Shown: one piece after another, positions 41,494-47,211 of the stretch | Position numbering within the stretch: position 1 is the first letter of the stretch | Layout: each line of letters begins with the position of its first letter | Origin: an uncultured Pseudomonadota bacterium | GTDB lineage: Bacteria > Pseudomonadota > Gammaproteobacteria > Steroidobacterales > Steroidobacteraceae | DNA: 47,211 bases | Reading direction: 5' to 3' | Assembly (NCBI GenBank): GCA_903868595.1 | Contig: CAIPVV010000055.1 | Location: forward strand, 1 to 47,211 | Position numbers and translations under genes: made by a program | Notes under the pieces: generated by a model | Database searches by the model: none | Told to the model about the DNA's origin: nothing | What the model saw: only the letters and a program-made list of their open reading frames with translations

Positions 41494-42540
41494 ATGGCCG
41501 AAGGTACAGGGACGGGCGGCGCGCGCGAGCGCGTGCTGGAGATGATCATGGGCTGCTGGCGCACGCAGGTGATCCACGAGGCCGTCCGCCTGCAGCTGCC
41601 CGACCGGTTGGCGCCGGAGCCGCTCTCCAGCGACCTGCTGGCCAAGGCCACGGGCACGGATCCCGAGAACCTGTACCGGTTGCTGCGCGGCATGGCCGCG
41701 CTGGAGCTGGTGCGGCATGTCGAGGGGCGGGTGTTTGAGCTCACGCCGGACGGGGCCACGCTGTGCACCGATGCTGCGGATACGCTGCGTGGCATCGCGA
41801 TGCACTGGGGCGACCGGCAGTGGCGCTCCATGGCCCTTCTGGGCAAGGCCGTGGCCTCGGGCAAGAGCCAGATGGCCGCCGGCACCGACAGCTTCTCGGA
41901 CCTGCAGCGCGATCCGGAGCAGGCGGCGGTGTTCAACCGCGCGATGGCCGAACAGTCGCTGCGAATTGGCGAGGCGGTGGCCCGGGCGTATGACTTCGCC
42001 CGGTACCGCTCGATCCTGGACGTCGGCGGCGGCTACGGGGCGGTGCTAGTGGCGCTGCTGCGCGCGCAGCCGGCCGCGCAGGGCGCGAGCTTCGATCTGC
42101 CGGAGGTGCGGGCTCAGGCGCTCGCTTACCTGCACGAGCATGCAGTGGGCGAGCGGGCGGGCTACATTGGCGGTAGCTTCTTCGAGCAGGTGCCAGCTGG
42201 CTTTGACTGCCTGGTGCTCAAGTACATCATGCACGACTGGGACGACCAGAACTCACAGCGGATCCTGGCCAACTGCGCCCGGGCGGTACCGCCGGGCGGG
42301 GTGGTCCTCCTCATCGAGCAGGTGCTCCCGGAACGCATCACCGCGGACCCAGCCGTGGCCGGGATGATCCGGGGGGACCTCATCATGATGAACATCGGGG
42401 GCAAGGAGCGGACCGAGCGGGAGTACCGGGACTTGCTGGCCGCCTCGGGGCTGGAACTGACCCGGATCGTGCCGACGGATACGGTATTCAGTGTGATTGA
42501 GGCCCGGCCGGCGACCACTGCGCACAAATCAGGGACTTAG
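41494..42540 (+). CDS. O-methyltransferase (acetylserotonin/COMT-like family)
   Basis: A 348-residue class I SAM methyltransferase. The N-terminal dimerisation region (residues 10-100: MIMGCWRTQVIHEAVRLQLP, LYRLLRGMAALELV, FELTPDGATL) is followed by the SAM domain: ILDVGGGYGAVLVALL (motif I), GASFDLPEVRAQAL, GSFFEQVPAGFDCLVLK, and IMHDWDDQNSQRIL with the HDWDD catalytic segment, then VLLIEQVLPE. Members methylate hydroxyls of small molecules such as phenolics, polyketides or isoprenoid quinone precursors. Given the local tannase and carotenoid oxygenase, a phenolic substrate is possible but unproven. ATG at 41494 has GGGGGCGTC upstream. The stop lies 69 bp before a tRNA. Confidence 0.87.
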   Translation: MAEGTGTGGARERVLEMIMGCWRTQVIHEAVRLQLPDRLAPEPLSSDLLAKATGTDPENLYRLLRGMAALELVRHVEGRVFELTPDGATLCTDAADTLRGIAMHWGDRQWRSMALLGKAVASGKSQMAAGTDSFSDLQRDPEQAAVFNRAMAEQSLRIGEAVARAYDFARYRSILDVGGGYGAVLVALLRAQPAAQGASFDLPEVRAQALAYLHEHAVGERAGYIGGSFFEQVPAGFDCLVLKYIMHDWDDQNSQRILANCARAVPPGGVVLLIEQVLPERITADPAVAGMIRGDLIMMNIGGKERTEREYRDLLAASGLELTRIVPTDTVFSVIEARPATTAHKSGT

Positions 42541-42565
42541 GGGCTATAATTGCCTGCTGGCGGTA

Positions 42566-42594
42566 TGGACTCTTAGGTCCCTGCCGCCTAGAAT
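42566..42594 (+). promoter_or_regulatory. Predicted promoter of tRNA-Arg
   Basis: TGGACT (42566-42571), 17 bp, TAGAAT (42589-42594), ending 15 nt before the tRNA. This resembles a sigma-70 promoter (4 of 6 and 5 of 6 matches) at the expected distance. Confidence 0.55.
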
Positions 42595-42609
42595 GCGCGT
42601 CCGTTTTGT

Positions 42610-42686
42610 GCGGCTGTAGCTCAGTTGGATAGAGCGTCTGGCTACGAACCAGAAGGCCGGGAGTTCGAATCTCTCCAGCCGCACCA
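42610..42686 (+). tRNA. tRNA-Arg (anticodon ACG)
   Basis: A 77-nt cloverleaf: acceptor GCGGCTG pairs with CAGCCGC; D-arm TAGCTCAGTTGGATAGAG; anticodon stem TCTGG/CCAGA with loop CTACGAA, giving ACG; T-arm GGGAG-TTCGAAT-CTCTCC; encoded ACCA at the 3' end. The A in position 34 would be changed to inosine by TadA, reading CGU/CGC/CGA codons. Its 3' end is the edge of an integrase stump, so the tRNA was used as an integration site. Confidence 0.95.
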
Positions 42687-42700
42687 TTAACTTCAAGGGC

Positions 42701-42904
42701 TTACCGTTCGAGTAGGCCCTTTTCGTTTTCAGGGTGAGACGGATTTGTGCCATGGGCCGAATCCTCCGGCAAAAGCCCTCCCAAACGATCCGCGTACGGT
42801 GCCAGGTGCTCGGCCGAGAAGTGCGCATAGCGCCGCACCACCTCCGGACTCTCCCACCCTCCCAGTTCCTGCAGCGCGTGCAGCGGCGTTCCTCCCTGGA
42901 CGTG
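42701..42904 (-). pseudogene. Integrase stump beside tRNA-Arg
   Basis: The frame ending at TAA 42701-42703 reads HVQGGTPLHALQELGGWESP, EVVRRYAHFSAEHLAPYADRL, then LLPEDSAHGTNPSHP. HVQxGTPLxxLQELGGWES followed by the tyrosine box MVRRYAHLS is the last part of phage-type tyrosine integrases, including the catalytic Tyr (RRYAH). The gene is cut at about 42905, where the transposase remnant begins; the Arg-His-x-x-Arg part is gone. The 3' end lies 15 bp from the tRNA, as expected of an element inserted at that tRNA. Confidence 0.7.
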
Positions 42905-43330
42905 CGGTAATCCCCCTTTTCTCGGGGGGTTGAGAAGTAGACGTTACGCCGCCATGACGTTGGTCCCGTTTGGATGTTATCCGGCCCAAGGCCATATTTG
43001 GGCGATCTCGTGATTATAGGTCCAGAGCCACTTTGTGGCCTATTCCTGCACTTCACTCAGGCTTTCGAACAGATATTGGGCCAGCCAGTCATGGTGTGCA
43101 GTACGGTTGAACCGTTCAACGTAGGCGTTCTGCTGAGGTTTTCCGGGCTGGGTGTAGTCGATCCGGATGTCCTTCATCACGATCCCAAGTTGACGATCAG
43201 CGCGCTCAGATACTCGGGTCCATTGTCGCAGCGTAGAGCCGATGGCTTTCCGCGCCAGGCCATAATTCGTACGGCAGCGTCTCCGTCCGCTGGACCCGCC
43301 AGCTACCAGAGTTCGACTGAGCCAGGCTCC
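42905..43330 (-). mobile_element. Decayed IS3-family insertion sequence (orfB remnant)
   Basis: Minus-strand fragments of an IS3-family transposase: VRIMAWRGKPSALRCDNGPE (DDE domain, second Asp), then, after a shift, IRIDYTQPGKPQQNAYVERF (catalytic Glu in VERFN), then DWLAQYLFESLSEVQE, a stop, and ATKWLWTYNHE and, in another frame, MALGRITSKRDQRHGG. The outer end has a C run, CTCGGGGGG, and GGTAATCCCCC at 42905-42915, a candidate terminal inverted repeat of the kind seen in this group. Two or more frameshifts and stops make it dead. The 5' half and other end are not recognisable. It interrupts the integrase. Confidence 0.7.
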
Positions 43331-43493
43331 GGTGCCGCATTCGAGACCGAGAGATCCCTGGGGGGAACGGGGGCCCGGATTCATCATGCCAGTGTAGTTA
43401 GCTGGTGGAAGGCCCCTTCGTGCGCGTATTCGGGTGGGTTGGAATCGACCGGGACTCGCGGCGGCGGTGGCCGGCGTTTGCCTACTCTCGAAA

Positions 43494-44228
43494 CTAGGTC
43501 GGCTTGGCAGGGGAGGACCAAGCCCGACAGCCATTCAGGAATAGCGTGACGACCTGCGTCGCCCAGGTATCTAGCTCGGTGGCGCTCATCGGCGTTCCGA
43601 AACCCGTGGCCCGCCGGCGGGGAGTGGCGATAACCATCTGCAGGAACTGCTGGGTTGCGAAATCTCGGGCTGCGGGTGGCAGGGTGATGTCGTCGAATTC
43701 TCGCGCCAGAAGACCGCCGACCAGGGCGTGGGCTTCCGAGGTCCCGTCCTGCTGGTTGGCGGCGCGAACGACTTCCGGGAACCGCGCAGACTCGGCGATG
43801 ATGAGGCGATTGAGGGCGATTGCCGGCGGCGAGAGTGCCGCATCCAGGATCATGCAGGCCAGCCGCTGAAGTATCTCGTACAAGGTCGCGCGTTCCAGCA
43901 GGGGCACCTCTGGCGGTGGGCGTATGGTCTCGACGATGTGGTGGACCACGGCGGCAAAGAGAGCCGCCTTGTCGTCAAAGCGATAGTAGAACGTGCGTTT
44001 GGAAACCCCCGCACTGCGCGCCACGGCCTCGATCGGGGTGAGGCCATAACCCTGCGACGGAAAGAGCCCTGTGGCCGCCTCCAGGATGCGCACTCGAAGT
44101 GCGAGGGCGGCGCTGCGCGAGGGCCTGCCCCCTAGGCGCGACGCCGCCTTCGCCAGCGCTGGAGCGGGATCAGCGCGGGTAGTCGTAATAGCCGGATCGT
44201 GGCGGGGCGTATCCACGGGGTTCGTCAT
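43494..44228 (-). CDS. TetR-family regulator
   Basis: A 244-residue TetR protein. After a disordered Thr/Asp-rich N-terminus (about 35 residues), the helix-turn-helix runs ALRVRILEAATGLFPSQGYG, TPIEAVARSAGVSKRTFYYR and FDDKAALFAAVVHHIV. The C-terminal ligand domain (LYEILQRLACMILDAAL) resembles the AefR-like group. The ATG at 44228 is the only start in frame, so the gene overlaps the upstream tyrosine-rich gene by 59 bp in another frame. Targets are unknown: the nearest genes are the IS remnant and the secreted protein. Overlap could mean coupling or a wrongly long neighbour. Confidence 0.82.
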   Translation of the reverse strand: MTNPVDTPRHDPAITTTRADPAPALAKAASRLGGRPSRSAALALRVRILEAATGLFPSQGYGLTPIEAVARSAGVSKRTFYYRFDDKAALFAAVVHHIVETIRPPPEVPLLERATLYEILQRLACMILDAALSPPAIALNRLIIAESARFPEVVRAANQQDGTSEAHALVGGLLAREFDDITLPPAARDFATQQFLQMVIATPRRRATGFGTPMSATELDTWATQVVTLFLNGCRAWSSPAKPT

Positions 44229-44631
44229 AGTAGCTTTGAGCGCGAGCGTAGTCGGGTTGCGGCGACCGATAGTATGACTCCGGCGGCGCGTATCCTGCTT
44301 CTGGTGCTCCATAGTCGCGCCTCGGTGGTGCGTAGTACCGCGGCGCCGGCGCGTAGTCACGCTGGTACGGCGGGTAGAAATCCTCCCGTACCCGGTAGTC
44401 CGCGCGCGCCCGGTAATTGTCCGGGTCGACCGCCGCGGAGACTATCCGGAAGGGCAGCGTGACGATTCCAACGACCGCGCCGGCGATGGCAGCCCCCACC
44501 CACAGATCGTGACCTCGGTAGCCATGGTGGCCCTCGCGTCCGTGAGCCCTGGCGCAAGCCATCGATAGGGGTGCCAACGCGAGGGCAAGTGTGCCCACTC
44601 CTGCGAGAACCGCACGCGTGGTCTTGTTCAC
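44170..44631 (-). CDS. Secreted tyrosine/proline-rich protein
   Basis: A 153-residue exported protein. Leader MNKTTRAVLAGVGTLALALA then ACARAHG; a glycine-zipper-like helix (LWVGAAIAGAVVGIVTLPF); and a long tail of Tyr/Pro/Arg repeats (APRYYAPPRRDYGAPEAGYA, PPESYYRSPQPDY). The tail repeats are irregular. Similar small proteins with a glycine-rich helix occur in many Proteobacteria as envelope proteins of unknown function. ATG at 44631 has no obvious Shine-Dalgarno. The last 59 bp lie under the TetR start. No function is assigned. Confidence 0.7.
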   Translation of the reverse strand: MNKTTRAVLAGVGTLALALAPLSMACARAHGREGHHGYRGHDLWVGAAIAGAVVGIVTLPFRIVSAAVDPDNYRARADYRVREDFYPPYQRDYAPAPRYYAPPRRDYGAPEAGYAPPESYYRSPQPDYARAQSYYDEPRGYAPPRSGYYDYPR

Positions 44632-44643
44632 AGGATGGCCGCC

Positions 44644-44890
44644 TCATTGGCGAATTTCGCAATGGGCTTCAGTCGATTGTGCATTCAGTACTCGCTCCTT
44701 CCGATGCATGTCGCGGGCCGAGATCACTCGTATCAGAGTCCCGGCGGCCCGCAGCGTGAGCGGTACATGAAGCGCACGGCCATCGTGAGTTCTGCCTAGC
44801 GCATGCAATCGCTCCTCATCCGCGCTGTGCCTCGCTTGCGGGAACAACGGATGGCTCGCCAGTGCCTGCGGCTCCTGTACCAGCGTGGCG
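44644..44890 (-). pseudogene. BrnT-like toxin remnant
   Basis: A frame ending at 44644 reads LFATLVQEPQALASHPLFPQ, then HSADEERLHALGRTHDGRAL, LTLRAAGTLIRVISARDMHR and KERVLNAQ. EERxxALGRTxxGRxLxVxxTLR and LIRVISARxMxRKER are the last two thirds of BrnT-type RNase toxins, with the C-terminal R-x-x-SAR block of the active site. The usual start (a Phe-x-Trp-Asp and KHG segment) is missing. No BrnA antitoxin follows it. The boundary upstream is approximate. The part that remains lies between the ABM gene and the tyrosine-rich gene. Confidence 0.55.
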
Positions 44891-44939
44891 AACAGGAGGC
44901 CCGTGATGACAGTCCAGCGGCGGATGCGATACCTGGCAC

Positions 44940-45332
44940 CTACTTCGAACTGATCAGCTGCAGGTAATCGGCCGTGGGCGCGCCGTCCATCAGCTCACCG
45001 AGCTTGGCGAACATCGCCTTGGCCTTCTCGCTCTGGCCGTGTGCGGCAACGGCGGCGGCATCCTTGTAACGCTCGATGATCACGTAGACCATCGGATCGC
45101 CCGCCATGACCAGCAGGTCGTACTGCACGTTGCCGGGTTCGCTTTTCGCTACCTCCTTCTGCATCTCAAGCCAGAAGGCCTTCATTTCGTCGCTCTTGCC
45201 CGGCTTGGCCCGGAACTTCACCACCATCGTGTTGGTGTTGGCCGGGCGCGCGGCGGGCCTGCCAGCCTGGGGCTCGGCAGCCATCAATGGCAGTGTGAGG
45301 GCGATGAGAGCAGCAGTCAGGATCAGTTTCAT
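44940..45332 (-). CDS. Exported antibiotic-biosynthesis-monooxygenase (ABM)-domain protein
   Basis: A 130-residue protein with a leader ([20 protein letters not shown]) and one ABM (ferredoxin-like) domain: [60 protein letters not shown] and [10 protein letters not shown]. The last part matches the YgiN/quinol-monooxygenase form of the fold. Such dimers act as cofactor-free monooxygenases or as small-molecule binders. GGAG lies 6-7 nt before ATG 45332. The stop of the beta-helix gene upstream is only 12 bp away on the same strand, so the two are very likely one transcript. Export of an ABM protein is less common. Confidence 0.82.
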   Translation of the reverse strand: MKLILTAALIALTLPLMAAEPQAGRPAARPANTNTMVVKFRAKPGKSDEMKAFWLEMQKEVAKSEPGNVQYDLLVMAGDPMVYVIIERYKDAAAVAAHGQSEKAKAMFAKLGELMDGAPTADYLQLISSK

Positions 45333-45344
45333 GGAAATCTCCGC

Positions 45345-47211
45345 TTATCGGCTTACAGTAATGCTGGTTTGAGTGTCCAGTGGGCCAAACTGAGCCCTGC
45401 CAACGCCCGTTGGGGCGGTCGGGATCACCAGTTTCACCCAGACGGCATCCGGACCCTTGAAATAAGAAGTCTCGTTTGCCTTACGCAGGGCGTCAATGCT
45501 GTCCTGCTGCTTCCCGGGGGCCGCGTCGGCGAACCCTGGCAGTTCGAACAAGACCCATGAGTCTTTGGCCATTTCACTCAAACTGATGGCAACTTCCGGT
45601 CTCTCGGTCTTCACACGGATTTCGGTACCTGCGCGCACAGTGCTCTGATTGGCCGTGATCTTGAAGTCCTTGCCATTGCGACTCAGGGTAATTGGTTGTT
45701 GAGGAGCGGCAGCCGCCCGCGCAGGAGCAGTCGCCAGCGCAAGCGCAGCTGACCGTAAAGGAACATCCTTCAGCGCAAGAGCAGCACCCCTTGTGGGTCC
45801 GGGCCTCCTGATACTGAACTGAATGCGTCCGATATCACCCGTGCACACAGAAGCGTTCCAGGTGGGATGAATCTCGCAGGTGTCGTCCGTGGCGACGCTG
45901 TCGTTTTCGCCGTCGTGGATCAAAACATAGGAGTCAGGGATGCCAGTCGTCGAGCCATCCAGATCGTGGATCGCCGCAGACCTGTAGGACACAGCACCCC
46001 GGTTGTCACTGTCGAACCTGGAGTCAATTTTCGGAAAATACACGGGCTTAGCATTGACGTACTTCGCACCCGTGACGGTGTTTTCGGTGGTAACCCCGGC
46101 GCCGGTAAACAACAGCCATGAAAGCGCTCCTGATCCGCGCTGTTTGTTGTCCTGAAAATTCACGAATGTTGTATTCGCCACGTCAAGACGGTAATCGTAG
46201 TACTCATAGCCGCGGATCGGGAAATCGGGAATCAGTCGTTTCGGCAGGCTACGACCGTAGGCGATTTCCTCCGGCGTTGCGGGGTTGCCGGTGTTCTCCG
46301 TTTCGCCCACGAACAGCGAATCAACCACCCGTGAGGTAAACAAGTCATCGCCGATGGAACCGGTCGACATTGTGTAACCAATGGCATTGTCCGCCGTCTT
46401 CAGATTCCTGACGACAAACAACTCACCGCGGCCCCAGAAGCCGCCATTGCGGTTCTTGTAGGTGAGGAGATTCTCGAAGCGTGTTTCCAGTCTCTTGCTG
46501 TTCGGGTCAGCAGGGTTTTCCCTGGGCATGTACGAGGGGCCGGCCAACCCGAAGATGTTTTCCGCATTGATGTTCCGGTCGAACATGAATCCGTCGAAGT
46601 TCGAGTGGGCCGTGTTGTTCCTGAATTCGCCGAACTTGGTGCGGCGTGGCCAGGTGTTCCGGGCGATGTCCGTGCCCAGGAATGCGCCTTGCGGGTGCTC
46701 CGGCAACGACAACCAGAAACCATTTTCATCGGAACCTGCAGCCACATTGTCGATGAAGGTGTTGTCCGGATTGGTTATCCAGTATGCCGCCACCGTGTTG
46801 TCCGATGGCAGTAGGGTATCCTTGCCGGAATAGCTGGCTTGCCTGACAGCCTGGCGATTCTCGTACGTATAGCTGTTCTCTCCGTTTGGAGCGAGATTGG
46901 TAGGGACGCAGGGCTTCGAGGTATGGCACTTGATCTGGATGGCCAGATTGTGCAGGAACTCGTTGCCGTGCTCGATTCCGTCCTCCAGGAAGAAACAGTG
47001 ACCGACGATGTTGTAGGTGACGTTGTTCTCGACTCGAACGAAATTCGTGCCATGAACCGTGACGCAACGATTGTAGGTGTCGTGGATTGACGCGTTCCTG
47101 ATGTACTGGCCCTTAGCGTCACCCACCAGGTGCCAGTGGATCGGATACCGCGCCAGCGTCAGGTTCTGGCCCATGCGATTGAGCTCGACACCTTCCACAA
47201 ACATGTGGCTC
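45345..47211 (-). CDS. CEMIP/TMEM2-like right-handed beta-helix protein (partial at the window edge)
   Basis: At least 621 residues, running off the right end. The visible N-part matches the beta-helix of the CEMIP/KIAA1199-TMEM2-PKHD1 group: GQNLTLARYPIHWHLVGDAK, IRNASIHDTYNRCVTVHGTN, VRVENNVTYNIVGHCFFLED and EFLHNLAIQI. These are inverted relative to animals only in origin: the same ARYPIHxHxxG, FNRxVTxHGT and GHxxFLEDG turns are known from CEMIP. After residue 300 come DTCEIHPTWNASVCTGD and a C-terminal beta-rich domain (AVWVKLVIPT end). CEMIP depolymerises hyaluronan. A secreted polysaccharide hydrolase or binding protein is inference; any signal and G8 domain lie outside the window. Confidence 0.75.
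   Translation of the reverse strand, partial: SHMFVEGVELNRMGQNLTLARYPIHWHLVGDAKGQYIRNASIHDTYNRCVTVHGTNFVRVENNVTYNIVGHCFFLEDGIEHGNEFLHNLAIQIKCHTSKPCVPTNLAPNGENSYTYENRQAVRQASYSGKDTLLPSDNTVAAYWITNPDNTFIDNVAAGSDENGFWLSLPEHPQGAFLGTDIARNTWPRRTKFGEFRNNTAHSNFDGFMFDRNINAENIFGLAGPSYMPRENPADPNSKRLETRFENLLTYKNRNGGFWGRGELFVVRNLKTADNAIGYTMSTGSIGDDLFTSRVVDSLFVGETENTGNPATPEEIAYGRSLPKRLIPDFPIRGYEYYDYRLDVANTTFVNFQDNKQRGSGALSWLLFTGAGVTTENTVTGAKYVNAKPVYFPKIDSRFDSDNRGAVSYRSAAIHDLDGSTTGIPDSYVLIHDGENDSVATDDTCEIHPTWNASVCTGDIGRIQFSIRRPGPTRGAALALKDVPLRSAALALATAPARAAAAPQQPITLSRNGKDFKITANQSTVRAGTEIRVKTERPEVAISLSEMAKDSWVLFELPGFADAAPGKQQDSIDALRKANETSYFKGPDAVWVKLVIPTAPTGVGRAQFGPLDTQTSITVSR

Noticed and set aside
42544..43056. 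A 170-codon frame with the peptide LERFELPAFWFVARRSIQLS
   Set aside because: This is the well-known false protein read antisense through tRNA-Arg and its 3' flank.
1..47211. CRISPR arrays, rRNA genes or phage structural genes
   Set aside because: No regularly spaced repeats, rRNA or capsid/tail-like frames are seen.

Overview
The window is high-GC DNA from a proteobacterium. An RlhA-type U32 protein, a YghU-type glutathione transferase, a DabAB operon and gammaproteobacterial-style tRNAs point to a Gammaproteobacterium. Two PQQ dehydrogenases, a tannase, a carotenoid oxygenase and many exported enzymes would fit a soil or freshwater lineage of the Steroidobacterales/Nevskiales/Xanthomonadales kind. 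The lineage is inference; no marker gene in the window fixes it.

Layout. (a) 1-3470 is an accessory island: a partial winged-helix protein, an AlpA-type regulator, a protein with a FlhD-like domain, a Fic protein and a frameshifted DUF6933 gene. It ends at a 26-nt tRNA-Ser 3' fragment preceded by a 12-bp tandem repeat. (b) 3486-4003 is a decayed tyrosine integrase that abuts this fragment from the other side, so two islands probably sit in tandem. (c) 4058-10359 holds a PAP2 phosphatase, a frameshifted AHSA1 gene, rlhA, a small SFPASDP-motif protein and a PQQ dehydrogenase fused to cytochrome c. (d) 10643-17314 holds a lipocalin, then a tightly overlapping dabB-dabA-cysD operon with a divergent LysR-type gene. 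This is an inorganic-carbon uptake module with an unexpected sulfate adenylyltransferase subunit at its end. (e) 17616-30799 is mostly exported proteins: a Spy-like chaperone, a BON protein, cytochrome c, two paralogous proteins of unknown function, YghU, an exported MDR oxidoreductase, an NTF2-like protein, a cyclophilin, a phosphotriesterase-like hydrolase, a carotenoid oxygenase and a second PQQ dehydrogenase lipoprotein. (f) 31055-41333 mixes intact genes (Tim44-like, tannase, DUF3237, metallophosphoesterase, LldD) with many broken ones (alpha/beta hydrolases, peroxidase, methyltransferase and ApbE remnants), then two tandem paralogs of unknown function. (g) 41494-43500 is an O-methyltransferase, tRNA-Arg(ACG), an integrase stump against the tRNA and a decayed IS3-family transposase inside that stump. 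(h) 43494-47211 holds a TetR regulator overlapping a tyrosine-rich secreted protein, a BrnT-like toxin stump, a monooxygenase-like ABM protein and a large CEMIP/TMEM2-like beta-helix protein that runs off the window.

How the parts work together. The clearest functional unit is DabA-DabB with its LysR regulator (CO2 capture coupled to a cation gradient). The many exported oxidases, esterases and hydrolases look like periplasmic attack on plant-derived phenolics or terpenoids. PQQ dehydrogenases pass electrons to fused or nearby c-type cytochromes, the tannase cuts phenolic esters, and the carotenoid oxygenase could cleave stilbene- or carotenoid-like double bonds. That pathway is inference from families and proximity.

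Several otherwise well-conserved genes carry single-base frameshifts, mostly near short homopolymers. This may be genuine decay or residual assembly error, and it affects how the pseudogene calls should be read.
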